A stretch of DNA of 64,000 nucleotides, taken from NCBI GenBank assembly GCA_964651825.1, contig CAZYWK010000008.1, positions 6,339-70,338 of the forward strand. The letters run 5' to 3'. Position numbers and translations under genes: made by a program. Shown here piece after piece: positions 24,908 through 33,971 of this stretch (its first letter is position 1; every line of letters begins with the position of its first letter). Under the pieces are notes generated by a model. The model was given only the letters and a program-made list of their open reading frames with translations, had not been told where the DNA came from and did not search any database. Source of the DNA: Sva-07 sp964651825. GTDB taxonomy: Bacteria > Actinomycetota > Acidimicrobiia > Acidimicrobiales > Ilumatobacteraceae.

Positions 24908-27679
24908 GTGAACGCATTGACCCGGCGAGGCGCCAAGCCACTCGGTGCGCTCGTGTCGCAGGGCATCGTCGCGTCGTCGAGCCTCGTGCTCTCGATCGTC
25001 GCCCTGCGCGCACTCGGCGCCGGCGGGCTCGGCGCGTTCAGCCTGCTCTTCGGCATCCTCACCACGCTCAACGCCGTGCAGAGCGGATGGATCGGCGACT
25101 CGCTGACCGTCCTCGACCGCTTCGACCCCGGATACCGCCGGGCGCTGTTCCAGTCGCAGGGCGTGGCGATCGTGCTGGTCGGGATCGTGTCGACGATCCT
25201 GGCGAACCTCGTCGGTGGAGTCGACGACGACACCGCGCTGCTCTTCGGCCTGGCATCGGTGATGTGGATCCTCGAAGAGACACTCCGCCGGATCCTCATC
25301 GCCCGGCGGGAGTTCTGGAAGCTGGCCGCCAACGACGGTGCCTTCGCGGCCGGCTCGCTCGGCCTGCTCGCCGTCGTCGCGGTGTCCGGTGCCCAGTTCA
25401 CACTCCAGACGCTGGTCGCCAGCCTGCTCGCCGGCGCCGTCGTCGCCTTCGGTGTGGGGGTGATCCAGCTCCCCAGCGTGGAGCTGACCCGTGGGATCGT
25501 CGCCCGCTCCCGGCTCCGCGAGCTCGCCTCGTTCGCCGTCTGGCGCGCCGTGCAGATCGGGTTGCGGCCCGGCACCCAATCGCTGGTCCGGGCGATCGTC
25601 GCAGCCGCGGTGTCGCTGGAGGCGGTCGGTCAGCTCGAAGCCGCTCGGCTGCTCCTCGCGCCGGTGCTGACGGTGATCAACGGCGCCGGCGTCTACCTCT
25701 TGCCGACGTACGCCAACCAGGTGAAGCGACGGGTGCCCTTCTCGCCGAACGTGGTGGTCGCCATGGGCGTCGTCGGTGGACTGGCGATGCTGTACGGCGC
25801 GTCCGCGATGCTCCTGCGCAGCCACCTCGTGGGAGTGCTCACCGACGGATCGACGGCGGTGAGCGTCGTCGCCATCGCTTCTTGGACGTTGTACTCCGCA
25901 GGGTTCGGTGCCGGCATCCCGGTCGGCAGCGCGGTCGTCGCCCAGGGCCGGTCGCGGCTCGCGTTCAACTACCGCGTGATCGATGCGGTCGTCGGTGTGG
26001 CGCTCGCCGGGATCTTCGTGATCGCTGGCTGGGTGTCGATCGTTCCGGCGGGGCTCGCGGTCGGTGCCTTCGTGGGCGCGGGGCTGCTCCTGGCATCGCT
26101 GCGCACGACGACGAGCGGCGCCGGCAACGACGTCACCGCGGCGGGTGTCGCTCCGTCAGCAGCTCTCTACGAGGCCGAAGTGGTCGCCGCTCCGGCAGAG
26201 ACGGAGCTCTGGGAGTGGCATGCACCCGCGCCGGCGGCCGCTCCGGTCCGCGAGGTTCGCCGGGTGTCCCGACCACCCGCTGCCGCAGCTCCGGCGCTCC
26301 CCACCGTGGGCTCCGGGCCCACCGCGCAACAGCCGGCGGGATGGAGCGCTCAGCTGTTGTGGCTGGCGCCCCTCGTGTTGATCGTCGCCACCGAATACAA
26401 GGTCCGCAAGCGCGACATCGACGAGGTGCTCGGTGGACGCATCGATCCGTTGATCGCGGTCGAGCTCGGCGTCTACGCCGTGGTCGGGTGTTGGGCGCTG
26501 TGGCGCCTGATCCCCCGCCGGCCGAAGTTGCAGCCCTTGATGGTGCTGATGTGGGGCTACATCCTCACGACCTCGGTCAGCGCGATCTACTCGAGCTTTC
26601 CGATGCTCGCCATGGCCCGCGGAGTTCAGCTCGTCGTGATCGGCGCCGTGATCCAGCTCCTGTCGGTCGACGGTACCCGCCAAGACCTGAGCCGCCTGCT
26701 CCACGGCTGGGTCGCGCTCATCTCGGCCTCGATCGTGGCGGGGGTCGTCTATGTCGCGCCGGTCGCCAACGTGCAGAAGGGCCGGTTCACGTGGTTGTCG
26801 GTCCACAGCGTCAGCGCCGGTTCGATGCTGGCGATCTCGGTCCCGGTCCTGTTCGGGATGTGGATCATCTCCGGCCGGCGGACGATGCCCTGGCCTCGTT
26901 GGGTGTACGGGCTGCTGTTTCTCGCCCACACCGTGTTCCTGGTCATGACCCGCACGCGGGGATCGATCGCCGGCGGCCTGCTCGCCATCGCCGTCATCGC
27001 GTGGGTGTCGTCGGGGCGCAGGATGAAGCCCGAGCTTGCCCTGGCGAGCCTCGTGGGAGGTGGCGCGTTGGCGCTCGCCGTCGGCGGGCCGGTGCTCAAC
27101 TTCCTGATGCGCGGTGAGACCGCCGAGCAGATCGGCACGTTCAACCGGCGCACCGAGATCTGGACGCTGGCCTGGCAGTCGTTCCTCGACCATCCGGTGT
27201 TCGGCCTCGGCTTCGCGTCGGCCAAGGGAGTGTTCTTCGACGAGACCGGCCTTGGCGGCGCGCACAACGCGGCAGTCAACGTGATGATCGACGTCGGCCT
27301 GTTCGGTCTGCTGTGGTGGACGGCGCTCATCATCGCCGTGATCGCCGCGCTCGCCCGGCTCTGGTCGATCGAACGGCATTCGCCGGTGCTGCTACTCGGA
27401 GCGACCTCGACGATGCGCTCCGACCTCGTGATCCTGCTCGGGATCATGGTCGCCGGCCTCGTGAACAGCATCACCACCGAAGGGCTCGGCGCCGGTGTCA
27501 ACGTGTCGGCGATCTGGTTGTTCGTGGTGGCGGCGTGGCTGACGATCCTGCGTCGGTCGGTTTCCGGACCCGGCGCCGCGTACGATCCTGGGCCATGGCA
27601 CGAGTGGTCGTCACCGGCGGAGCAGGCTTCTTGGGATCGCACCTCTGCCGTGCACTCCTCGACCGGGGCGACCAGGTAG
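24908..27679 (+). CDS. Wzx-Wzy fusion: flippase plus O-antigen polymerase/ligase-like protein
   Basis: A 923-residue polytopic membrane protein. Residues 1-395 look like a polysaccharide flippase (MATE/Wzx type; L-R-A-L-G-A-G-G-L-G-A-F-S near the N-terminus, multiple TM segments). A Pro/Ala-rich cytosolic linker spans about 397-480. From 485 on there are about ten further TM segments with the Wzy/WaaL-type loop F-N-R-R-T-E-I-W and the H-P-V-F-G-L-G-F motif followed by A-H-N. Flipping of lipid-linked repeat units and their polymerisation would thus be on one chain. GTG start, 23 bases after Wzz. The last 28 residues are encoded in a region that also codes, in another frame, for the next gene. 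Confidence 0.83.
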   Translation: MNALTRRGAKPLGALVSQGIVASSSLVLSIVALRALGAGGLGAFSLLFGILTTLNAVQSGWIGDSLTVLDRFDPGYRRALFQSQGVAIVLVGIVSTILANLVGGVDDDTALLFGLASVMWILEETLRRILIARREFWKLAANDGAFAAGSLGLLAVVAVSGAQFTLQTLVASLLAGAVVAFGVGVIQLPSVELTRGIVARSRLRELASFAVWRAVQIGLRPGTQSLVRAIVAAAVSLEAVGQLEAARLLLAPVLTVINGAGVYLLPTYANQVKRRVPFSPNVVVAMGVVGGLAMLYGASAMLLRSHLVGVLTDGSTAVSVVAIASWTLYSAGFGAGIPVGSAVVAQGRSRLAFNYRVIDAVVGVALAGIFVIAGWVSIVPAGLAVGAFVGAGLLLASLRTTTSGAGNDVTAAGVAPSAALYEAEVVAAPAETELWEWHAPAPAAAPVREVRRVSRPPAAAAPALPTVGSGPTAQQPAGWSAQLLWLAPLVLIVATEYKVRKRDIDEVLGGRIDPLIAVELGVYAVVGCWALWRLIPRRPKLQPLMVLMWGYILTTSVSAIYSSFPMLAMARGVQLVVIGAVIQLLSVDGTRQDLSRLLHGWVALISASIVAGVVYVAPVANVQKGRFTWLSVHSVSAGSMLAISVPVLFGMWIISGRRTMPWPRWVYGLLFLAHTVFLVMTRTRGSIAGGLLAIAVIAWVSSGRRMKPELALASLVGGGALALAVGGPVLNFLMRGETAEQIGTFNRRTEIWTLAWQSFLDHPVFGLGFASAKGVFFDETGLGGAHNAAVNVMIDVGLFGLLWWTALIIAVIAALARLWSIERHSPVLLLGATSTMRSDLVILLGIMVAGLVNSITTEGLGAGVNVSAIWLFVVAAWLTILRRSVSGPGAAYDPGPWHEWSSPAEQASWDRTSAVHSSTGATR
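27582..27587 (+). promoter_or_regulatory. -10 box TACGAT inside the Wzx-Wzy gene
   Basis: TACGAT ends eight bases before ATG 27596 and lies within the upstream coding sequence. It would let the decarboxylase be transcribed independently of the polymerase gene. Confidence 0.5.
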
Positions 27680-28530
27680 TCGCCATCGACAACCTCGTCA
27701 GCGGCTCGGTCACCAACATCGAGGAGCTGTTCGGGCGGCCGGGGTTCACCTTCGTCGAGCACGACGTCAGCAACTACGTCTGGGTGCCCGGTGCCGTCGA
27801 TGCGGTGATGCACCTCGCCAGCCCGGCGAGCCCGGTCGACTTCGAGCGCATCCCGATCCAGATCCTGAAGGTCGGCGGCCTCGGCACCCACAACTGCCTC
27901 GGCCTGGCGCTGGCCAAGGGCGCCAAGTTCTTCCTCGCCTCCACGTCGGAGGTGTACGGCGACCCGCTCGTGCATCCCCAACCGGAGTCGTACTGGGGCA
28001 ACGTCAACCCGATCGGCACCCGCGGCGTGTACGACGAGGCCAAGCGCTACGCCGAGGCGATGACGATGGCCTACCACCGCCACCACGCCCTCGACGTCCG
28101 CATCGTTCGCATCTTCAATTCGTACGGACCCCGAATGCGACCCGACGACGGGCGGGCGGTGTCGAACTTCCTCGTCCAGGCGTTACGCGACGAGCCGATC
28201 ACGATCTACGGCGACGGATCGCAAACGCGGTCGTTCACCTACGTCGATGACGAGATCCGCGGGTTCCTCGCCCTGCTCGACTCCGACGTCACCACCCCGA
28301 CGAACATCGGTAACGACAACGAGTTCACCATCCGTCAGCTGGCCGAACTGGCCGTCGAGGTGACGGGCTCGGCCTCGCAACTCGTCGACCTGCCGCTGCC
28401 CGCCGACGACCCGACACAACGCAAGCCTGACCTCACGAAGGCCCGCACGCTGCTCGGCTGGGAGCCGACGATCCAGCTCCGCGAGGGCCTCGAACGCACC
28501 GCCGACTACTTCCGCTCTCGCCTCGCGTAG
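27596..28530 (+). CDS. UDP-glucuronate decarboxylase (UDP-xylose synthase)
   Basis: A 311-residue extended SDR. Motifs are V-V-V-T-G-G-A-G-F-L-G-S-H-L at the N-terminus, H-L-A-S-P-A-S-P (typical of UXS), S-T-S-E-V-Y-G-D-P and Y-D-E-A-K-R-Y-A-E as the YxxxK site, with R-I-F-N-S-Y-G-P-R-M after it. It converts UDP-glucuronate to UDP-xylose with enzyme-bound NAD. The UDP-glucuronate would come from the UDP-glucose dehydrogenase at 29000-30334. The start lies 84 bases inside the Wzx-Wzy coding region in a different frame. Confidence 0.9.
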
Positions 28531-28734
28531 CGCTGCGTGTCCACCGTTGTATGCGATCGTTAGCGAGAGTGGAAAGCGCCATACTGATGGGATGGAAGCT
28601 GGCGTCCGAGACCTCCGGGACGATCACGGTGTTCACCGAGCAAGTCGATCCGCACAGTGCGCCGACTCGAGTGCGCACGCACGAACGATCGACTGGCGCG
28701 TCCGCGGACGCGGGAGCATGGCAGAGACCGGCGG

Positions 28735-28977
28735 TCAGACCGCGGGGCGAAGTGGCGGGGCTTTCATCTCCGGCCGGGCGAGGATGTAGATCAATGCGCC
28801 GAGCAACGGCAGCACGATGATCAGCAGCGCCCATCCGGCCTTGGCCGCACCGCTGTGATCCGGGCGGCGGAAGTTGTCGATGAACGTGTAGACGACCACG
28901 AAGGCGACCATCACGAACATGAACAGCATCACCAATGACCAGAACACTCCGAGGAGGGGGTAGTCGTAGGCAAGCAT
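28735..28977 (-). CDS. Small two-TM protein, PLDc_N domain
   Basis: An 80-residue membrane protein with two hydrophobic segments (about 8-32 and 48-66) separated by I-D-N-F-R-R-P-D-H-S-G-A-A-K-A-G-W, the pattern of the phospholipase D-nuclease N-terminal (PLDc_N) family. Function of the stand-alone domain is unknown. ATG 28977 has GGGGAG twelve bases upstream. It lies 22 bases after the dehydrogenase stop on the same strand and may be co-transcribed with it. The 204 bases between it and the convergent decarboxylase gene show no recognisable gene or hairpin. Confidence 0.75.
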   Translation of the reverse strand: MLAYDYPLLGVFWSLVMLFMFVMVAFVVVYTFIDNFRRPDHSGAAKAGWALLIIVLPLLGALIYILARPEMKAPPLRPAV

Positions 28978-28999
28978 TTGTCTGTCGGTCTCCCCTGGT

Positions 29000-30334
29000 T
29001 CAGCGACGGCCGACGCCGTCGTAGTCGAAGCCGGCTGCTCGGACCTCGTCGGGATCGAGGAGGTTGCGGGTGTCGACGATCGTGACACCGGGGCGAGCCT
29101 TGGCGGCGAGCGCGGCCAGTTCGACCTTGGCGAACTCGGGCCACTCGGTGAACACCGTGATCACGTCGGCGTCGACGGCGACGTCGAGGGGATCGTCGAC
29201 CAGCTCGATGCCGTCGAGCGTCGACTGCTGATGCGGTGAGAGCTCGCCCGTGACCGTCGGATCGTACGCCACGACCCGGGCGCCGGTCCGGCGCAGCTCG
29301 GCGATGATCGCCAGGGCCGGCGACTCGCGAAGGTCGTCGGTGCCGGCCTTGAACGTGAGTCCGAGCGCGCCCACGGTGACTCCCGTCAGGTCGCCGGCGC
29401 GCCGCGCCGCGACGCGGCCGGTCGCCTGGGCGATCTTGCCGACCATCCGCTCCAGCTGCTCGTCGTTGACGTCGATGACGCCGCGCATCATCGTGAAGTT
29501 GTAGCCGTGCTCCTCGGCGATCTTGACGAGGGCCCGCGAGTCCTTCGGGAAGCAGCTCCCGCCCCAGCCCGGGCCGGGATTGAGGAACTGGCGGCCGATA
29601 CGCCGGTCGGAGCCGATGCCGTCGACCACGGCGGCCACGTCGGCACCCACGGCCTCGCACATCGCGGCGACCGCGTTGACGAAGGAGATCTTCATCGCCA
29701 GGAAGCCGTTGGCGGCGTACTTGATCGTCTCGGCCGACGCGGGGTCGGTGATCAGGATCGGAGCGTCGATGCCGGCGTACAGATCGGCCACCCGTTCGGC
29801 AGCCTCACGGTTCGCGCTGCCGATGACCACGCGGTCGGGCGACAGGAAGTCGCCGACGGCGGTGCCCTCACGGAGGAACTCGGGGTTCGACACCACGAAC
29901 ACGTCGGAGCGTTGCATCGCGGACTCGACGACCAGGGTCGACCCGACGGGGACGGTCGACTTGTTCACGACCACGGCGCCCGGCTTGAGCACCGGGGCGA
30001 TCTGGCGGGCGGCCGCCTCGATGTAGGACAGGTCGGCGCTGCCGTCGTCACCCTGGGGGGTGGGCACGCAGAGGAACACGATGTCGGCGTCGCGTGCGGC
30101 CTCTTCGGCACCGAGCACGAACGACAGCAACCCGGCCGTGCGGGCGCCTTCGACCACGCTCGCGAGGCCGTCCTCGACGATCGGGATCTCGCCTCGGTTC
30201 AACAGGTCGACCTTGCGCTGATCGACGTCACCGCAGGTCACGTGGTGCCCGAGGTGGGCGAAACAGGCGCCCGTCGTGAGGCCGACGTAGCCGGTGCCCA
30301 CCACGCCGAGCCGGATCGGAGGGTGCTGCGACAT
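29000..30334 (-). CDS. ugd: UDP-glucose 6-dehydrogenase
   Basis: A 444-residue enzyme of the UDP-glucose/GDP-mannose dehydrogenase family. The NAD site G-V-V-G-T-G-Y-V-G-L is at the N-terminus, S-T-V-P-V-G-S in the middle, N-P-E-F-L-R-E-G, and the catalytic cysteine in G-P-G-W-G-G-S-C-F-P-K-D near residue 265. It oxidises UDP-glucose to UDP-glucuronate, which the nearby decarboxylase can turn into UDP-xylose. ATG 30334 is chosen because TAGCAT lies seven bases upstream; upstream in-frame sequence does not resemble the family. Confidence 0.92.
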   Translation of the reverse strand: MSQHPPIRLGVVGTGYVGLTTGACFAHLGHHVTCGDVDQRKVDLLNRGEIPIVEDGLASVVEGARTAGLLSFVLGAEEAARDADIVFLCVPTPQGDDGSADLSYIEAAARQIAPVLKPGAVVVNKSTVPVGSTLVVESAMQRSDVFVVSNPEFLREGTAVGDFLSPDRVVIGSANREAAERVADLYAGIDAPILITDPASAETIKYAANGFLAMKISFVNAVAAMCEAVGADVAAVVDGIGSDRRIGRQFLNPGPGWGGSCFPKDSRALVKIAEEHGYNFTMMRGVIDVNDEQLERMVGKIAQATGRVAARRAGDLTGVTVGALGLTFKAGTDDLRESPALAIIAELRRTGARVVAYDPTVTGELSPHQQSTLDGIELVDDPLDVAVDADVITVFTEWPEFAKVELAALAAKARPGVTIVDTRNLLDPDEVRAAGFDYDGVGRR

Positions 30335-30341
30335 CCGACGA

Positions 30342-30347
30342 ATGCTA
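30342..30347 (-). promoter_or_regulatory. -10 box TAGCAT of ugd, leaderless-type
   Basis: On the minus strand TAGCAT ends seven bases before ATG 30334, with no Shine-Dalgarno sequence between. Confidence 0.5.
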
Positions 30348-30404
30348 CCGGCCGGCCTGTCGGCGGGACCAGCATGTAGACGATCGCTTGACAGTGCCGC
30401 GCAG

Positions 30405-30410
30405 TACTCT
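30405..30410 (+). promoter_or_regulatory. -10 box TACTCT of the MscS gene
   Basis: TACTCT ends nine bases before ATG 30420, the same spacing and hexamer as at the phosphofructokinase gene. A TTGACA at 30388-30393 is only 11 bases upstream of it, too close for a normal -35. Confidence 0.5.
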
Positions 30411-30419
30411 GACGACGCG

Positions 30420-31376
30420 ATGGTCCCCACACAGCTCGACCCCGGTCTCGTCGACGCGTGCGGGGAAGATCCGGCCTGGCTGTGCGAGTGGGTGTTCGAC
30501 GCCACCGACAACGAGACCCTCGCCAAGCTCAGCGACTGGCTGGTCGGCACACCGCTCACGATCTTCTGCATCGCGTCGGGCGCGTGGATCCTGGCGCTGA
30601 TCGCTCGGCGCTACCTCGGCCGGGTGGTCCGCGGGGCCATGATGCGGCACGACTCGCTGGCGGTACGCCAACTCGGCCGCGTCGGCCTGCCGGTGCCGGA
30701 AGCCGACCCTCGGCGGCAGGCCCGGGCCGATTCGATCTCCGGCGTGGTGGGCGGCACCGCCGCAGTGATCATCTGGGTGATCGCGCTCATCACGATCCTC
30801 GGTGAGCTGGGCATCGATCTCGGGCCACTGATCGCCGGGGCCGGCATCGCCGGCATCGCGCTCGGCTTCGGCGCCCAGAGCATCGTCAGGGACTTCCTCG
30901 CCGGGCTGTTCGTGTTGATCGAGGACCAGTACGGCATCGGCGACGTCGTCGATCTCGGCGAAGCGTCGGGCACCGTTCAGGAGATCAGCCTGCGCACGAC
31001 CGTGTTGCGGGCCCAGGACGGCACGGTATGGCATGTCCCGAACGGCGAGGTCAGGCGGGTCGGCAACCGCTCGCAGCTCTACTCCGTCGCCATCGTCGAC
31101 GTCACGGTCGCCTACTCGAGCGACATCGACGAGGTGAAGGCCGTCATTCGGCGTACGGCGACCGAGATGTGCGAGTCCGACGACTGGCGCTCCGATGTGC
31201 TCGACGAACCGGACGTGCTCGGCGTCGAAGCGTTCGCCAGCCTCGGGATCACGGTGCGCACACTCGTCAAGACCACACCCGGCCGGCAGTGGGCGCTGCA
31301 GCGCGCGCTGCGTGAGGCCGTCAAATCCGCCCTCGACGCCGCCGGCATCGAGATTCCCTCGCAGCGCCTCCAGTAG
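30420..31376 (+). CDS. MscS-family small-conductance mechanosensitive channel
   Basis: A 318-residue channel. Three membrane segments (about residues 39-62, 110-130, 137-160) lead into the pore helix G-A-G-I-A-G-I-A-L-G-F-G-A-Q-S-I-V-R-D-F-L-A-G, the diagnostic Gly/Ala-packed TM3. The beta-domain follows, with D-Q-Y-G-I-G-D-V-V, G-T-V-Q-E-I-S-L-R-T-T and P-N-G-E-V. It would release solutes on hypo-osmotic shock. ATG 30420 follows a TACTCT -10. It diverges from ugd with 85 bases between starts. Confidence 0.9.
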   Translation: MVPTQLDPGLVDACGEDPAWLCEWVFDATDNETLAKLSDWLVGTPLTIFCIASGAWILALIARRYLGRVVRGAMMRHDSLAVRQLGRVGLPVPEADPRRQARADSISGVVGGTAAVIIWVIALITILGELGIDLGPLIAGAGIAGIALGFGAQSIVRDFLAGLFVLIEDQYGIGDVVDLGEASGTVQEISLRTTVLRAQDGTVWHVPNGEVRRVGNRSQLYSVAIVDVTVAYSSDIDEVKAVIRRTATEMCESDDWRSDVLDEPDVLGVEAFASLGITVRTLVKTTPGRQWALQRALREAVKSALDAAGIEIPSQRLQ

Positions 31377-31439
31377 CCGGGCCGCCACCGTGAATGTCAC
31401 AATGACGCCGATGAGAAGCGCGGAGGTGGCAACGGCCTG

Positions 31440-32888
31440 ATGGTGTTCGCCCCCGCTCCGTCGACGGCCACGCTCGTGCTCACCGCCCTGGTCGTGGCCG
31501 GTGGGTTCCTGGCGTTCAGGCTCATCGAGGACCGCGTCGCTCCGCCGCGGCTGCGTCGCGCCGACCAGCCCGGAGCGCTCCGCAGCGATCCGCCGGCCGT
31601 CGTCAACATGCTCACCAACGATGCGACGTTGACCGCCGCCGGATTCCGGGCGACGGTGATCGATCTCGCCGCTCGCGGGTGGCTGCGCGTCCTCCCGCCC
31701 GACGACGAAGACGAGCTCGCCCGCGTGCGTCCGGCCGCGACCGCGTTCGAGGGTGATTCGTTGCTGCCGTACGAGCGGCTCGTGCTCCAGCACGTACTCG
31801 CCCGCTACACGTCCGAACGCGCCATCCCGGCCCGGTACCTCGCCGTCGACGTGCGCGGAGCGTGGTGGCGCCGATTCGCCCGGCTCGTGTCCGCCGACGC
31901 CACCCGTCGCGGCCTGCTCCATCGTCGATGGACCTGGCGCGACCTCGCCATCCCCTTCGCCTTCGCCGCGGTTGGCCTGCTCTGTTGGTGGTGGTCGGCC
32001 TCGAGCGGCGACCGCACGGTGGCGGTGGTCGATTCGATCAACGTGCGCGTTGCGTCGATCGTCGTGCTCGGCGCCGCGATCGTGCTCGCCGTGAAGGTCG
32101 CCAATCGCATCCGCCACCCCCTGTTGACGCTCACCGACGACGGAGTCGCTGCCGCGCAACAGTGGCTGGCAGTCCGCAGTCGACTGGTCGACGCCGACAT
32201 GGCCTCGGTGCCGCCCAGCTCGATGGAACCGGGTGACCGGCGGCTCGCGTACGCCACCGCGATGTGTCTGGCCGAGGCCGCGAGCGTCGAACTTCCATTG
32301 GCCCGCGAAGACCACTACCGGGCCTGGAGCGCAATGGGCGGCGAGGCACGTCTGGTACGCATCCGCTACCCCCATCGTGTGGGCTACGGCATGGAGCCCT
32401 TCGTCGCGATCGGTGTCGGGGTCGCCTTGGCGTTCGGCGGGATGTGGGCCGGGCGCTTTTTCGTCGACGTCGCGCACGGCGAGGCGCTCGACTCGCTCTA
32501 CGAACGGTTTCCGGAACAGACGGACCTGATCGCCAACATCGCGACCGGCCTCGCTGCGCTGTGCTGGGCCCCGGTCGTGATCGGCCTGCTGATGGCGCTC
32601 GGCGGGGCGGCGGACGGGTTCGCCACCGTCCGGCGCACCGGAATCGTGCTGCGCGCTCGGCGTCCGACCGAGGTCAGCCCACTGCCGACACCGCTGCGCC
32701 GGCGCCTCCAACGCGATCGTTATCAGCTGTTCATCGCGGTCGACGACGGCACGTCCGACTCGATCCAGGCCTGGCGCTGCACGGAGCGCACCGCCGTACC
32801 CCAAGGCGCCCGCGCCACGATCACTGCCACCCCGATGCTCGGCCACGTACGTTCCGCCACCCCCGTCGGTCACGTGCTGGTGGAGTAG
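31440..32888 (+). CDS. DUF2207-like membrane protein
   Basis: A 482-residue protein with TM segments near residues 8-25, 175-215 and 325-400. The stretch R-S-D-P-P-A-V-V-N-M-L-T-N-D followed by T-V-I-D-L-A-A-R-G-W-L matches the cytosolic C-terminal part of DUF2207 proteins (predicted membrane proteins of unknown role). The N-terminal extracellular beta-domain of full DUF2207 proteins seems to be missing. GGAGGT lies twelve bases before ATG 31440. Placed 63 bases after the MscS gene; a shared transcript is possible. Confidence 0.65.
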   Translation: MVFAPAPSTATLVLTALVVAGGFLAFRLIEDRVAPPRLRRADQPGALRSDPPAVVNMLTNDATLTAAGFRATVIDLAARGWLRVLPPDDEDELARVRPAATAFEGDSLLPYERLVLQHVLARYTSERAIPARYLAVDVRGAWWRRFARLVSADATRRGLLHRRWTWRDLAIPFAFAAVGLLCWWWSASSGDRTVAVVDSINVRVASIVVLGAAIVLAVKVANRIRHPLLTLTDDGVAAAQQWLAVRSRLVDADMASVPPSSMEPGDRRLAYATAMCLAEAASVELPLAREDHYRAWSAMGGEARLVRIRYPHRVGYGMEPFVAIGVGVALAFGGMWAGRFFVDVAHGEALDSLYERFPEQTDLIANIATGLAALCWAPVVIGLLMALGGAADGFATVRRTGIVLRARRPTEVSPLPTPLRRRLQRDRYQLFIAVDDGTSDSIQAWRCTERTAVPQGARATITATPMLGHVRSATPVGHVLVE

Positions 32889-32915
32889 TCGGCCAGGACG
32901 CGAGGTCGGCGTTCG

Positions 32916-33932
32916 TCAGGCGACGCGGACGGCATCGAGCACACAGATGCCCGTCACGGTGGGCGTGACCGAGGCCAGTCGGTAGCCGGCCGCCCCGAGC
33001 AGATGCTCGTACTCGGTCTCCGTGCGCTCGCGTCCGCCCGTCACAGCGAGCATCAGGACATCGAGCACCTCGAGCCAGGCCCGGCCGACTCCACCGTCGG
33101 TTCCGGGTTCGGGCAGGACGCCTTCGATCAACATCACGTGGTCGCCGGGTTCCGCTGAGTCACCCACCGCCGCCAGGATCCGAGCAGCGTCGGTGTCGTC
33201 CCAGTCGTGCACGATGTTCATCAGCACCGCGAGGTCGGCCGCCGGCAGGGTGTCGACGAAGAAGTCGCCGGGGCGCAGCGACAGCCGACCATCAGGACGC
33301 GGTTGTACGTCGGCGAGGACGTGCGGCAAGTCGAACAACGCACCGTGCACCGCGGGGTACGCGTCGAGGATCGCCGTCACGAGGTGGCCGGCTCCCCCAC
33401 CGATGTCGGCGATGGTGACGAACGGGGCGAAGTCGACGGCGTCGAGGACGCCCAACACATCACCGCGCGCCTTGGCCACCATGGCGGCGTCGAACGTCGC
33501 TCGCTGCTCGTCGTGGTCGGCCAGGTACCCGAAGATGCCGCCCTGGTGGAAGACGGTCGCCGCCGCCGCACCGGTGCGAGCGGAATGGTGGAGGTGCGTG
33601 AGGCAGTCCCAGTTCGCCGGCATTCCCAGCATGCGGGCGAACGCACCGACGCCCAGCGGGTGATCGCGACGCAACATCCGTGAGGCGGCGGTATGACCCC
33701 ATCCGCCGTCGCGCCATTCGAAGAGGCCCTGGGTGGCGACCGCCCGCAGCAAGCGGTGCAACGCATCGGCATTCGCGTCGACAGCGGCCGCCAGCTCGGA
33801 GGCGGGGACCGGTGCGTCGTCGATCGCGTCGGCGACGCCCAGGTCGGCGAGTACGTGCAGCGCCCGCGACAGCGCGGCGACCGCGCTGAGGGACATGACG
33901 ATCTCATGGGGTGGACGGGATTGATCGCTCAT
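32916..33932 (-). CDS. SAM-dependent O-methyltransferase (plant-type family 2)
   Basis: A 338-residue methyltransferase. An N-terminal winged-helix dimerisation domain (L-A-D-L-G-V-A-D-A-I, L-L-R-A-V-A-T-Q-G-L-F) precedes a Rossmann SAM domain with I-A-D-I-G-G-G-A-G-H-L-V and the catalytic-base region I-V-H-D-W-D-D. This is the hydroxyneurosporene/caffeate O-methyltransferase type, acting on hydroxyls of small secondary metabolites. No biosynthetic cluster surrounds it, so the substrate is unknown. It is followed on the same strand by no close gene and preceded by the hydrolase-SARP regulator's end, 40 bases away. Confidence 0.83.
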   Translation of the reverse strand: MSDQSRPPHEIVMSLSAVAALSRALHVLADLGVADAIDDAPVPASELAAAVDANADALHRLLRAVATQGLFEWRDGGWGHTAASRMLRRDHPLGVGAFARMLGMPANWDCLTHLHHSARTGAAAATVFHQGGIFGYLADHDEQRATFDAAMVAKARGDVLGVLDAVDFAPFVTIADIGGGAGHLVTAILDAYPAVHGALFDLPHVLADVQPRPDGRLSLRPGDFFVDTLPAADLAVLMNIVHDWDDTDAARILAAVGDSAEPGDHVMLIEGVLPEPGTDGGVGRAWLEVLDVLMLAVTGGRERTETEYEHLLGAAGYRLASVTPTVTGICVLDAVRVA

Positions 33933-33971
33933 GGCGCGATCATCGCCGCCACCCTTCAGATCACCTTTCGA

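Noticed and set aside
28531..28734. Small rightward ORFs between the decarboxylase and PLDc_N genes
   Set aside because: They overlap the PLDc_N gene or lack a ribosome site and any recognisable protein feature.
30388..30393. TTGACA as a -35 box
   Set aside because: Spacing to the TACTCT -10 is 11 bases, too short for a sigma-70-type promoter.
30345..32873. 842-codon leftward open frame
   Set aside because: Antisense to the mechanosensitive channel and DUF2207 genes, both of which have clear protein features.
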